A stretch of DNA of 64,000 nucleotides from CAVPDE01 sp964580575. GTDB taxonomy: Bacteria > Desulfobacterota > DSM-4660 > Desulfatiglandales > HGW-15. Every line of letters begins with the position of its first letter. The stretch's first letter is position 1. The stretch spans positions 1 to 64,000 of the forward strand of contig CAZOLJ010000005.1 in assembly GCA_964580575.1 (NCBI GenBank). Direction: 5' to 3'. Positions 17,418 through 26,797 of this stretch are shown one piece after another. A model generated the notes under the pieces. It was not told where the DNA came from, made no database searches, and was given only the letters and a program-made list of their open reading frames with translations. The position numbers and the translations under genes are program-made.

Positions 17418-20400
17418 TCAATACCTGACAAGAGCCTCTGCAGGACATTCTGTGCAGGTGAACCTGTCCGGCTTGAAGTCCGAGAGGATCCGGCCGTTGA
17501 TCTCCACCTGCCGGATAGGGCGGGGCAGGGGAGGCATCACGACAATGCCGCCCGGCGGCACCGCCAGGTCACCCTTCAGTTTCACATGTAGGGTGCCTTT
17601 CCTTTTGATGCGCAGGGAGTGAGAGAGGTTCCCGTAATAGGTGGGCAGATTCTTGACCCCTACGGGTGAACCGCCCGACAGCCACTCCTCCGCCACCCCG
17701 GCGGCGATGACAAGAGACTCATCCTCTTCCCGCTCGTAAGCGAATAGAGCGCACATCGCCAGCATGTACTCTGCGCTGATCCAGGTGTGTGGGAGATCAC
17801 CAATGAAGCTGGGGCCTGAAGGATCGCGCCAGGATATCTCGGGCCACTGGTTCCACACCGGGATGCGCCGGTCAGCGAGCATGAACTCCAACACCTCCAG
17901 TGCGTCGCGGCGTCTGCCGAGCCTCACGAGGGCGCCGATGATGCGTATCTCATAGGCGCTGTAATTGTTCCAGGCCACTGCACCGTCCCTGCGCTTGCGG
18001 AAGCCCTCCATGTATTTGTCGAAGGTGTTGTTGATTTCGGGCTGAGGGAGGAGATGGAGTTGGTCCAGCAGATTAACGGCGACAGAGGTCGCGGTCGGGT
18101 CGAAATCACCGAACTCCACGGAGCCCGGCACAAAATCGATTTTATGCCGCTCGATGGTGGCTCGCAGTGAGTTGCTCACATCCCCGGAAAATGAATCTCG
18201 CAGGTCAGCGAGACGCGCCGCCTCTGTCGCATCCCCCAAAACCTTCGCCATGAGAGAGGCATCCCTCACGCCCCTGATGCCCCAGAAGTCGTCCCAGTAA
18301 GCGTGAACCGGGTGGGCCATGTACCCTTCGTGGCTCATGGATTCAGGCAGAAGGCCATAGCAGGCCTGTTTTTCACCGCTTTCGTATTCCTTTGTGAGCC
18401 GTTTGCTGCGCAAGCCTTCCATGTAGGCCAGGGTCTTGGCCACAGCCGGCTGCATTTCCGCCAGAAACGCTTTGTCGCCCGAGAACCGGTAATACTCCAC
18501 GACCGCGTAGATGAATTCGCCGTAAGCGTCGAATTCCGGGAGCCACTCCGTGCCTTCCCGATCCGCACAATCGGGGATGTTCCCGTCATCCGACTGAAAT
18601 CCTGCATACCAGCGAATGAAATCCCTGATCGCCGTGGGATAGCCCGCCCGCAGCAAAGCAGCGCCCATGATGGCTCCGTCCCTGATCCAGGAACGGTTGT
18701 AGCGGCGGGGCCCCGGGTGGAGCGCCGGGCCGTCGCGGTTGATCAGGATGTGAGCGGCCGCTGTCCTGAAGGTGTCGGCCATGGCCTGCATCTGCGGCGG
18801 CACCTGAATTTCGGCCGCGCCAAGCTTCGCTTTCCATTCCCGGGCCGCGCGAGCGAACTTCTTGGAAGCGGAACTTCGTCGCAGCGAGGCCCCGGCTGAA
18901 CGGTGGGCCCCTCTCTCGACAGTGCCGAAGGGAATTGCGAGATAAACCTCTCCGGTGGAGCCCGGCGCCAGGTCCAGATCAAAGCGCAAGGCACCGGAGG
19001 CATAGCCGAACTCATCAAGGACTGCCGTCTCAAGAGGCAACCGGCCCATGGAGAGATGCTTGGTCACACCTCCTGAATCGAAGGCTGCGGCACCGAACCC
19101 GTTCGGCACAGTGAGAGGAATCACGGGCTTGTTTCCATTGAGCCAGGCCGTGCCCCTGGAGAACCGCAGTTCGCGGATCGGGGTGACACCGCCGAAAGAC
19201 CTCCAGTTCTGCCAGGTCGGTGTCACCTGGAAGGGCCGAAGCACAGTGAAAAGGGTAAGCGATTGCGTTTGCTTTCCCGTGTTCAGGATGCGGTAGCCAA
19301 GGTACAGGACAGGGGCCCTCGCCTTACCAGGCGCAAACGCCGTGATCGTCATGGTGAAGCGGTCGGTCCGCCATTCAGAGGAGGGAAGGGGCAGATACCC
19401 ATTTATCAATTCCTGTCTCAGATCCGCATCCGCCCACGTGAAAAGCTTGGCGTCCGCATAGACGAACGGCTCAATGGAAAAGGAGCCTTTGTCAACCTCC
19501 ACCATGCCCTCCTCGTTCATCAGGGCTTGGGTGTCTGACTCACCGGTTCCCACGGGAGTCCAATAGGTCTGCCGGCCGATGAGATACTTTGGATAGAGCC
19601 CGGGGGTGGCTTCCCGGGCGATGTTTTGGAAGAAGTGGTTGATGGTGCGGGAGAAATCATAAGGTTTGACCTCGATGCTTCGAATGGCAAACCCGCGGCC
19701 CTCGACGCTCTGATGGAGATTGAGCCGGATGTATCGCGAGATGGTCTGTGGGAGATAAAGGTAGCTTCGTTCGGCGTTCCCCTGGCTCGTGGTATAGACA
19801 GTGCTCCATCCGGAACCGTCGACCGATACCTGAACATCGAACTCTCGCGCCTGAAACCCCTTGTCCCAGTCAACGACCAGCCCCCCGTATTCCCTTTCCT
19901 GCTGAAAGTCGATGAGGAGCCACTGGGGCTCATCCGTCGGCTCGCTCTGCCAGGTGGAGGTCTCGGAGGTTGTCAAGGCGTTTTCCGGGGCGTGACCCGG
20001 AAGAGCACTGGAGGCCTGGACCGCGGGCATTAAGCGGTAGGTGTCATCACGAAACCAGAGGCCGTCGAACCAAACCGTGCCCTTGCCGCCCGGACCCGCT
20101 GCGATCACCAGCTCAATGGCCGCCACGCGGGCGGGCGGCCCTCCACCCAACGGTCCCCAGCCGAAAACGATCCGGCTGCTCCGGATGTGCAAGGGTTCCC
20201 ACTCTTCATGGAAGTCAAAAGCTTCGACCCGATAACGCCAAACGTTCTGATTGGTATCATCCACCAGCTTGAACTCGAAGATGTTGGCCGGAGCGCTGCC
20301 GCGGATGTTGAAGCCGAAGGAATAGGTTTCAGGGATTTCGAGGGGGAATGCCTTTCGGGCGACCACGAAGCCTCCTCCCCCTCGGAAGTCGAAATCCAGG

Positions 20401-20516
20401 CGCATGGCGCTGCCTTGGAGCCCCTGGTCCCGGCTGATCCGGAGTTGAGCCTGCCCTGAGGCGATCGCCGTCCAGGTCGAAAGGTCTTCAAAATCATCCA
20501 GGGTTCTTTTATCCAT
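17418..20516 (-). CDS. Carbohydrate-binding and six-hairpin glycosidase-like protein
   Basis: This 1032-residue protein starts at 20516, with GGAGG eight bases upstream; earlier codons lie in a repeat. Residues about 1-165 look like a CBM11-type jelly roll (LDDFEDLSTW, later GTVWFDGLWF). Residues about 170-290 look like an F5/8C (CBM32-like) domain with EPQWLLIDFQQEREYGGLVV. A beta-sandwich and an (alpha/alpha)6 region follow, with RYNRSWIRDGAIMGAAL and FDAYGEFIYAVVEYYR, typical of six-hairpin glycosidases. No signal peptide is evident, which is odd for a binding-module protein. Substrate unknown. It is downstream of the similar gene at 20750-23890. Confidence 0.72.
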   Translation of the reverse strand: MDKRTLDDFEDLSTWTAIASGQAQLRISRDQGLQGSAMRLDFDFRGGGGFVVARKAFPLEIPETYSFGFNIRGSAPANIFEFKLVDDTNQNVWRYRVEAFDFHEEWEPLHIRSSRIVFGWGPLGGGPPARVAAIELVIAAGPGGKGTVWFDGLWFRDDTYRLMPAVQASSALPGHAPENALTTSETSTWQSEPTDEPQWLLIDFQQEREYGGLVVDWDKGFQAREFDVQVSVDGSGWSTVYTTSQGNAERSYLYLPQTISRYIRLNLHQSVEGRGFAIRSIEVKPYDFSRTINHFFQNIAREATPGLYPKYLIGRQTYWTPVGTGESDTQALMNEEGMVEVDKGSFSIEPFVYADAKLFTWADADLRQELINGYLPLPSSEWRTDRFTMTITAFAPGKARAPVLYLGYRILNTGKQTQSLTLFTVLRPFQVTPTWQNWRSFGGVTPIRELRFSRGTAWLNGNKPVIPLTVPNGFGAAAFDSGGVTKHLSMGRLPLETAVLDEFGYASGALRFDLDLAPGSTGEVYLAIPFGTVERGAHRSAGASLRRSSASKKFARAAREWKAKLGAAEIQVPPQMQAMADTFRTAAAHILINRDGPALHPGPRRYNRSWIRDGAIMGAALLRAGYPTAIRDFIRWYAGFQSDDGNIPDCADREGTEWLPEFDAYGEFIYAVVEYYRFSGDKAFLAEMQPAVAKTLAYMEGLRSKRLTKEYESGEKQACYGLLPESMSHEGYMAHPVHAYWDDFWGIRGVRDASLMAKVLGDATEAARLADLRDSFSGDVSNSLRATIERHKIDFVPGSVEFGDFDPTATSVAVNLLDQLHLLPQPEINNTFDKYMEGFRKRRDGAVAWNNYSAYEIRIIGALVRLGRRRDALEVLEFMLADRRIPVWNQWPEISWRDPSGPSFIGDLPHTWISAEYMLAMCALFAYEREEDESLVIAAGVAEEWLSGGSPVGVKNLPTYYGNLSHSLRIKRKGTLHVKLKGDLAVPPGGIVVMPPLPRPIRQVEINGRILSDFKPDRFTCTECPAEALVRY

Positions 20517-20569
20517 AACAGGGGCCTCCAGGACGCTTACTTCAGCCCTCTTGCTCTCCCGAAATCCGA

Positions 20570-20705
20570 ATATCGAAATTCGAAACTCGAAACAAATTGA
20601 AAATCCCAAATTCGAAGTACCAAAACAAATGCAAGTCCGTTTCCAGTCGACTCTTGTTTGAGATTTTGGATATTTGAATTTGGTGTTTGTTTCGAATTTC
20701 TGACC
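20570..20705. repeat. AT-rich palindromic repeat (CGAAATTC/GAATTTCG type)
   Basis: AATCCGAATATCGAAATTCG-like units on the left pair with TTTGGATATTTGAATTTGG and TGTTTCGAATTTC on the right, forming a long imperfect hairpin. It fills the 233-base gap between the two glycosidase-like genes and creates spurious open frames. The AT-rich composition contrasts with the flanking genes. Confidence 0.75.
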
Positions 20706-20749
20706 TTCCCGGCACTCGTTCTACAAGTCACGAAAGTCCATCTATCGTT

Positions 20750-23700
20750 TCAGTACGTTGCTTCGATGACGACGCTTCCGCTGAGTCCCGTGATATCCAC
20801 ATCTTCCTCTGCAAACCGGGTCCACGGACGGCCATTGACGGTCACCCCACGCATGGCGGCTCTGTCCGGATGGCGGAAGCGGACCAGAACCTGGGGGCTG
20901 TCCCGAAGCGCACCCAGTTCGACTCGGGCGATGATCTTTTTGTCTGCCAGGCGGGCTTCATAGTGCACTCCCACCCGGCCAAAGAGGGTGCACACCCCGG
21001 TCAGCTCGACCGGGGTTCGCTGTGCGAACCAAGCCCTCGGCATGGCGCGGCCGAAGTGAAGAAGCCGGTCGTTCCAGTAAATGACCATGTATCGCATCCA
21101 CATGACGGCGTTGGCTTCGTCGCTCGTCTTGAACACGACCGAAGTCGAGAAGCCCAACTCGGGCATGGGATGCTCGATCATGCCGGAGATCTCTTCGCGG
21201 TAGATGGTGGCAAAGGCGTTAAAGAACATCCAGAGATAGATCTCCGGTTCGTCCCGCTCCAGGTGCGGTATGAGACCGGGCAACAGGCAGGGCTGAATCG
21301 AGAAGCCGCCGCGGCTCAGGAGATCGGCATCGAGCTCCCGCATGACATACCCGTAAGGAGGGGTCAGGTAGAGATTATCCTGATAATCGTCCAATATCCA
21401 TGAGGCCTGCTTGGACAGGGGACCGTACAACCCTGAGATCAGCAAATAGGCGGCGCCTTCGATGACCTGGCGGATCCACCCCGTGTCCCGGCCCCTGCAA
21501 TAGAGACGGCTCGGGTACTGGGGCACCCATCGGCCGTCGCGGAGTTTGACCAGGGGCGAGTGTTGGCGCATGGTTTCGAAGCCGTGGATCAGGTCCAGGC
21601 CGAAGGCTTCTGCCTCTTGCCGGATGCGGCCTGCCTCTGCATGTCCGCAGATCTCCAGGGCCTTTGCAGCCCGATCTGCACCGCGCCAGGTTAGACAGTT
21701 GGTGGAAAGCCAGTAGTAGAATTCGGTCACGTCTTCGAGGCTGCCGGCGGGCAGGAAGCCGTGCTCCCATCCCCGCGAGTGAGGCAACTCTCCCATGGTC
21801 CGGCGCCTCTGCCGGAAGATCCAGTCCGCGCCTGCGATCACAGAGTCTGCCACTCTTCCGAACCACTCGCGATCCCGGGTGAGGAGAAAGTGTTCGGCCA
21901 TGCACCAGAGCACGCAGCCGTGGTGCTGGTTGTAGAACCCCTGCTCGAAGCCTCCCGCACCATAGTACATGCCGTCGAAGTCCGAGAAGTTGCCGGGCTG
22001 AGTCGCCGTGCCTTGGTGCTTGACCCAAAGGTCCAGGCGCCGCCGGCAGTCATCGTGAAAACCTCGCTGGTCCAATTCCTGGACGACCATGCAGGACTCA
22101 TTGCTGAAATTGCCGTACGTCGAGCTGCCCACCGACGTGTTGATCAGGCCCTGAGCGTCAGGCATTGCAAAGTCGGTGATCTCCACATTGCTCAGGTGGC
22201 TGGCATGAAGAGTGTCTAGCTGAGCAACAGGCGAGCGGAGACAGCTGCCCTTCTTGTTCTCCATGCGCCAGAATCGGGTTGTTTCCTCATGGCACTTGTC
22301 GAACTCCAGCCGGGCCAGAGACTCCATCTCAGCCTCTGAGGTGGGGGCCAGATAGGGGATTTTGAGCAACGCCTCGCAGTGTTCGCCCGGCTGCAAGGTT
22401 TTGAGCAGCTTCACGGCGTCGCATTCAGCAAGGGCCGTCATGGCTGTTTCACAGGCGCAGCGCACTACTGACCTGTTTTCGTAAAGGCTCGTGATCCGGC
22501 TTCCGTTCAGCGCCAACTGATCCATCGGGCTTTTGGGCACCATGTGATCTGTCTGGCCGGGGTCGATGTGCAGAAAGTGAAAACTTCGGCGCGAGTCTCC
22601 GGAGTAGCGGATCGGCAAACGGGCTTCGACCGGAGCATCTCCCAGGTTGTGGAAGCGGAAGCGCACGAGAGCCACGGTGGGCTCACTGAATCCCAGCTCC
22701 CCGTCCAGGATCGATTTCCCTAGGGGCACGCACAGGACCTCCTGCTCCAGTTGCAACGTCCTCCGCCGGAACCCCAGGTGATAGCCCAGCACGGGAGGAG
22801 GATCTGTGAAACGGGCCGTAGCGGTCCACTCTTCCAGGCCGAAGAAAAATCGGGCGTTCCCTTTGTTAAGGAATCGCGCGGGAGTGTTCCCAGGATGCGC
22901 GAGCCGGGTAAGGTTATCCTTGTGCAGCACCAGGTCGCCGTTCGTTTCGAGCCAGAAGCGCTGGGGCGAATGCTTGCACCCCAGGCTGTAGGCTACAGCG
23001 TGGGGCCGCGGCTGGCCCAGAAAGGCGCGGGCATAGGAGTGTTCGGGCCACATGGCCACGCGTTGATTGATGTTTTGGCCGGTCCCTTGTTTTCTGCGAT
23101 ACTCGGCGAAGGTTGTCGGGTCGTCGGCTAGGGCTACGAAGATGCCTTCCTCGGCGTACCAGATAGGGCCTTCTTCGGCCAGAGCCTCGAGGGAGAAGGT
23201 GAAGGCGTCATGGTCCAGGTGAAACTCCACAAGGCCTGCGTCCCCGCAGTATCGGTGTGTGGGGACCATGTGTTCGACCTTGAGCAGGAAGGAGCGTTTC
23301 TTGCTTTTTCCGAGTTTCACCTCGTCACGGCCTAACGCAAGCACTCCTCTGGGTGAATCCAGTCCGGCGATCCGGGCATTGTACCCGGAGAACTTCAGTT
23401 TTTTCCCTCGGGTTGTCTTTCCGGCGTCCAGTTCAATCCGCAAGAGGCGTGAGGTCTTCCCGGAAGTCGTATGGAGGGCGAGCTTCTGGACCTGGCTCCA
23501 GTCGGGCACCAGCAGTTGCAGGGCCATGGTGCGGCGGAACTCCACGTCATAATGTTTCGGAGTTCCTTCAACCCCTTCTGCGAGGAGCCCCCTGAACCGA
23601 AGGGTTGCGGTCTTGCCGCTCACCTCCTTGCGCATCTTGGCCTGCCGCCACTTCCCGTTGAACCAGTCGTCCGTCTCCACCCAGCCGAAGGCAGCAGGGT

Positions 23701-23890
23701 TCTCCTTGTCGTGTCGCTCCTCGTGGCGCGTGTTGGGCCACTTGTCCTGCAGGTAGCGCAGTCCAATCCGAGTCGGGACCGTACTCTTGAACTGCACCAC
23801 CACTTCCCGGATGTCCCGGCTCTCCTCGAACCAGAATTCCATGGGAGGGCCGTTGGGCAAGGCAAAAGGAAGGATGTCGAAGCTTTTCAC
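20750..23890 (-). CDS. Large six-hairpin glycosidase-like protein
   Basis: This 1046-residue protein starts with GTG at 23890, with GGGGAG eight bases upstream. The N-terminal half is beta-rich (sandwich domains). The C-terminal half is helical, with DFDGMYYGAGGFEQGFYNQH, RGWEHGFLPAGS and YYWLSTNCLTWRGADRAAKA, consistent with an (alpha/alpha)6 barrel as in the six-hairpin superfamily. It ends in a small beta domain. No secretion signal is visible. The catalytic residues cannot be assigned with certainty. It lies 22 bases after the SbmA-like gene and shares its direction, so the three minus-strand genes may form one operon acting on a glycan. Confidence 0.65.
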   Translation of the reverse strand: MKSFDILPFALPNGPPMEFWFEESRDIREVVVQFKSTVPTRIGLRYLQDKWPNTRHEERHDKENPAAFGWVETDDWFNGKWRQAKMRKEVSGKTATLRFRGLLAEGVEGTPKHYDVEFRRTMALQLLVPDWSQVQKLALHTTSGKTSRLLRIELDAGKTTRGKKLKFSGYNARIAGLDSPRGVLALGRDEVKLGKSKKRSFLLKVEHMVPTHRYCGDAGLVEFHLDHDAFTFSLEALAEEGPIWYAEEGIFVALADDPTTFAEYRRKQGTGQNINQRVAMWPEHSYARAFLGQPRPHAVAYSLGCKHSPQRFWLETNGDLVLHKDNLTRLAHPGNTPARFLNKGNARFFFGLEEWTATARFTDPPPVLGYHLGFRRRTLQLEQEVLCVPLGKSILDGELGFSEPTVALVRFRFHNLGDAPVEARLPIRYSGDSRRSFHFLHIDPGQTDHMVPKSPMDQLALNGSRITSLYENRSVVRCACETAMTALAECDAVKLLKTLQPGEHCEALLKIPYLAPTSEAEMESLARLEFDKCHEETTRFWRMENKKGSCLRSPVAQLDTLHASHLSNVEITDFAMPDAQGLINTSVGSSTYGNFSNESCMVVQELDQRGFHDDCRRRLDLWVKHQGTATQPGNFSDFDGMYYGAGGFEQGFYNQHHGCVLWCMAEHFLLTRDREWFGRVADSVIAGADWIFRQRRRTMGELPHSRGWEHGFLPAGSLEDVTEFYYWLSTNCLTWRGADRAAKALEICGHAEAGRIRQEAEAFGLDLIHGFETMRQHSPLVKLRDGRWVPQYPSRLYCRGRDTGWIRQVIEGAAYLLISGLYGPLSKQASWILDDYQDNLYLTPPYGYVMRELDADLLSRGGFSIQPCLLPGLIPHLERDEPEIYLWMFFNAFATIYREEISGMIEHPMPELGFSTSVVFKTSDEANAVMWMRYMVIYWNDRLLHFGRAMPRAWFAQRTPVELTGVCTLFGRVGVHYEARLADKKIIARVELGALRDSPQVLVRFRHPDRAAMRGVTVNGRPWTRFAEEDVDITGLSGSVVIEATY

Positions 23891-23912
23891 GGTAGGATCT
23901 CCCCAGTGAGGT

Positions 23913-25685
23913 TTAGCTGATGACCTGTCGGGTTTCTTCGCTCAAGCGCCGGTCTTTCGCAGATTTGAATTCCCAGGTTCCTGCCTCCTTGATCTCCAGC
24001 ACGGCATCGTAGCGATCCATGTTCAGGTCGCTCTCATCACTCTCAAAGGTCACGTAAGGAATGGAGCGCTCGTTGAGCAGGTCCAGGATCAATTCCACCC
24101 GTTCGGGGCCGAGCGTGCTGCTGGGTCTGTCCAGGAACACGAAGCGAGGTTGTGACAGAAGGACACGGGCCAGCACTAGCATCTGCTGCTGGTCCAGGGG
24201 CAGAATGTTTTCCCAGTGCTGCCTCTGGTCCAGTCCCCCGAAATCTTTCACCATGGGTTCGATCTTCAGCGCAGCCAGCGTTTCCATAATCTGTTCCTCA
24301 GGAACCTGGATGTCGGAGAGATTCTGTCTCCAGGGGAGGGGCGCCTCAGACCAGGGCCGCATGAGCAGTTCACGGAGCGTCCCCGGAGGCAGGTAGGGGA
24401 GTTCGGTCACCAGGAGGAGCTGCTCCAGGGAAGGACGGCCGATGCGGCCCTCGGCAGCGTCCCAAAGTCCGACCGTGCTGAGGAACAGAGCTGACCTGGC
24501 CGTTTCATCCCGTCCCCGAACCAGGACATGAGTGTCCCGGGGGATCGTGACCGACAGGTCATTGATCAAGACGCGGCCGCTGCGGGGGGAACGGAGCGTC
24601 AAACCTGAATAAACCACTTGCTCTTCCTCATGGGAGAAGGCAATAGGAGCGGCTTCCTCCTCGGCCTTTGCACTCTCTCTGGCTTCGGCCAGAGCCCCCA
24701 GCCTGGCAAGCACGGCGGTGTAGGAGGAAATGGACTGGAATTGGTTAACGATGATGGAAAAGGCGCCCAGCAGCTGCGTGAAGGCAATCGCCGACTGGGT
24801 GATCACTCCGAACTCGACCTTTCCTTCGATAAAAAGAGGAGCGATGATGAGGGCGGGAATGATCTGGATCAGCCAGTTGTATCCGGTGGTGAAAAAACCG
24901 ACGTTGCGGTTGACGGCGATGATGCGGCGAAAATTCATGGCCAGGTCGCCAAGGCATTTCAGGCTGAGCTGGATCAGGTGCCCTTCCCGGCGGGAGACCG
25001 CCACGGATTCGGCGTTTCCTCGCAGGTATGTCAGAGAGGCGCGCAAATTGGCTTCTTTGTCCAGCTGGTCGTAGTTCAACCGGACCAGGGGCCGACCGAA
25101 GGTGACGGTCATGAGCGTTCCCACTGCGGCGTACAGGACGGACACGACGAACAAGAGCGGGCTGATGGTCCACATGACCCCTGAGAAGGCGATGACCGTC
25201 AAACTGGCGTTCACGAGGATGAGCATGAAGGAGAGGGTGGTGGTGCAGTAGGTGCGGATGTCATCGGCGATGCGCTGGTCGGGGTTTCCGATTTCCCCTT
25301 TCTTCCTCAGACGATAGTAGGCCCTGTTGTTCGTGTAATTAAGAATAGCTTCCCGTGTGCCCCAAAACCTCCACAGCAGACCGAGGCGCTGCTCGGTGAA
25401 GCTGTAGGAGACGGAAACAAGCGTCGAGACGGCGAAAACCCCCACATAGATCAGCGACATCCGGACAAACTCGTCGAACTTGCGGTTCTCGATGGCAGTC
25501 ATGAAGTCGCGGCCCACGTAGCTGTTGACGACGTTCAGAGCATTGATGGCGAGCAGGAACAAGGCGAGCGTTGCGAACAGCCATTTGGCTTTGGTGCCCA
25601 CCTGTTCAGCGGTCACGAACATCTTCAAGTTGCCAAGGAAGATATCCCAGCGTTTTCGATTAAAGGAAAGTCTTTCTGTCTTCAC
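23913..25685 (-). CDS. SbmA/BacA-like (ABC_membrane_2) transporter with degenerate nucleotide-binding domain
   Basis: This 590-residue protein is called from GTG 25685, which has GGAGG six bases upstream; a longer frame from TTG 25754 lacks one. The membrane half has the SbmA/BacA/ABCD-type segments (NSYVGRDFMTAIENR, RLGLLWRFWGTREAI, NPDQRIADDIR). The C-terminal half aligns with an ABC ATPase but the motifs are broken. The P-loop reads GRDETARS (Lys replaced by Arg, glycines lost), the signature reads LPLDQQQ instead of LSxGEQQ, Walker B ends FLDRPSS (catalytic Glu replaced by Arg), and no switch His is seen. ATP hydrolysis is therefore doubtful. Confidence 0.85.
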   Translation of the reverse strand: MKTERLSFNRKRWDIFLGNLKMFVTAEQVGTKAKWLFATLALFLLAINALNVVNSYVGRDFMTAIENRKFDEFVRMSLIYVGVFAVSTLVSVSYSFTEQRLGLLWRFWGTREAILNYTNNRAYYRLRKKGEIGNPDQRIADDIRTYCTTTLSFMLILVNASLTVIAFSGVMWTISPLLFVVSVLYAAVGTLMTVTFGRPLVRLNYDQLDKEANLRASLTYLRGNAESVAVSRREGHLIQLSLKCLGDLAMNFRRIIAVNRNVGFFTTGYNWLIQIIPALIIAPLFIEGKVEFGVITQSAIAFTQLLGAFSIIVNQFQSISSYTAVLARLGALAEARESAKAEEEAAPIAFSHEEEQVVYSGLTLRSPRSGRVLINDLSVTIPRDTHVLVRGRDETARSALFLSTVGLWDAAEGRIGRPSLEQLLLVTELPYLPPGTLRELLMRPWSEAPLPWRQNLSDIQVPEEQIMETLAALKIEPMVKDFGGLDQRQHWENILPLDQQQMLVLARVLLSQPRFVFLDRPSSTLGPERVELILDLLNERSIPYVTFESDESDLNMDRYDAVLEIKEAGTWEFKSAKDRRLSEETRQVIS

Positions 25686-25852
25686 TCTAGACCTCCAATA
25701 TAAGGAGTCCCGGAGATTTTGGAGCGATGATCGCGTGCCGTCCGTGGAACTCAAACCCGGTAGGACATCATGGGGACAGGCCTTTTTTCAGAGCGCTTTC
25801 AGAAAAGGCGTCCACCCAAGGGGTGACCAACGGCATTTCATCAGAGCGTCCT

Positions 25853-26608
25853 CTAACGGACGAGGACCCCGCGCTTCTTGAGAAAATCCTTGAGTTCCGG
25901 GATGCCGATGAGGTTGAAGTGAAAGACCGAAGCCGCAAGCAGGACCGTTGCGCCTGCCTGAACAGCATCATAGAAATGCTCCAACTTCCCGGCACCGCCT
26001 GAAGCGACGACCTCTACAGAGGTCGCTGCCTTGATCTTCTGAATCAGGGGGAGATCATATCCGGTTTTGACACCGTCTGTGGTCTTGCTGGTGGGCAGGA
26101 TCGTTCCGACGCCGTATCCATCGGCACGCTTGGCCCACTCGATCGCGTCTTTTCCCGTGGCCGTCCGTCCCCCGTCGATGTAGACCTCGTAGCCGGAGGG
26201 CAGGTGGGGGTTCGCGGCCGCGTCAATGGCCACCGTGACACGATCCCTGCCGAACTCCTTGACCATGTCTTTGATCCCTTCGGGTTTGCGAAAGGCGGCG
26301 CTGCTTGTGGAGATTTTGTTCGCTCCTGCTTGGATCACGGCGGCCGCGGAAGCGACGTCGCTGATCCCTCCACCGACGGTGAAGGGGACGGTACACACTT
26401 CAGCAACGCGCTTGACCACGTCCAGCATGGTGGAACGGCCCTCGATCGTTGCAGTGATGTCCAGGAGTGCGAGTTCGTCTGCCCCGGCCCTGCAATAGGC
26501 CAGGCAGCATTCCACAGGGTCGCCCGCGTCGCGGATGTTCACGAACTGGATGCCTTTCACAACGCGGCCTTTTTGCATATCCAGGCAGGGCATGATGCGT
26601 ACGGTCAT
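25853..26608 (-). CDS. hisF: Imidazole glycerol phosphate synthase cyclase subunit HisF
   Basis: This 251-residue (beta/alpha)8 protein begins MTVRIMPCLDMQKGRVVKG, with the first catalytic Asp in PCLD and the second in VAIDAAAN. The phosphate-binding ends TVGGGISD and VASGGAGKLEHF are present. It converts PRFAR plus ammonia to imidazole glycerol phosphate and AICAR, with HisH as ammonia source. The ILPTSKTTDGVKTGYD loop is a variant of the usual TSMDRDGT form, so a HisF-like paralogue is possible. No other his gene is adjacent. Confidence 0.87.
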   Translation of the reverse strand: MTVRIMPCLDMQKGRVVKGIQFVNIRDAGDPVECCLAYCRAGADELALLDITATIEGRSTMLDVVKRVAEVCTVPFTVGGGISDVASAAAVIQAGANKISTSSAAFRKPEGIKDMVKEFGRDRVTVAIDAAANPHLPSGYEVYIDGGRTATGKDAIEWAKRADGYGVGTILPTSKTTDGVKTGYDLPLIQKIKAATSVEVVASGGAGKLEHFYDAVQAGATVLLAASVFHFNLIGIPELKDFLKKRGVLVR

Positions 26609-26626
26609 TCTCCGTTCTCCTTTGGC

Positions 26627-26745
26627 CTCCTCTTCCCCTCCCTGGTGGGAGGGGTTAGGGGCGGGGGTTAAGGGACCTGTATTTTATGTTTCCCTTTTCT
26701 CACCCCCACCTTACCTCCCCCATCAAGGGGGAGGAATTTCTGGGT
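26627..26745. repeat. GC-rich intergenic palindromes (copy 4, double)
   Basis: CCCCTCC-ctggtg-GGAGGGG near 26634-26653 and CCTCCCCC-atcaa-GGGGGAGG near 26715-26736. These occupy most of the gap between hisF and the GMP synthase gene. Confidence 0.7.
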
Positions 26746-26797
26746 TTCGAGATAGACTCCAAAGGGAGCGAGCACAGGGAATGAGGCTTTTGATGGC

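Noticed and set aside
20517..20731. Frames encoding FEFRISIFGF-like peptides
   Set aside because: Produced by the AT-rich palindromic repeat; not protein coding.
23913..25685. Calling the SbmA-like protein a working ABC exporter
   Set aside because: Walker A, signature, Walker B and switch residues are all altered, so an ATP-driven mechanism is not supported.
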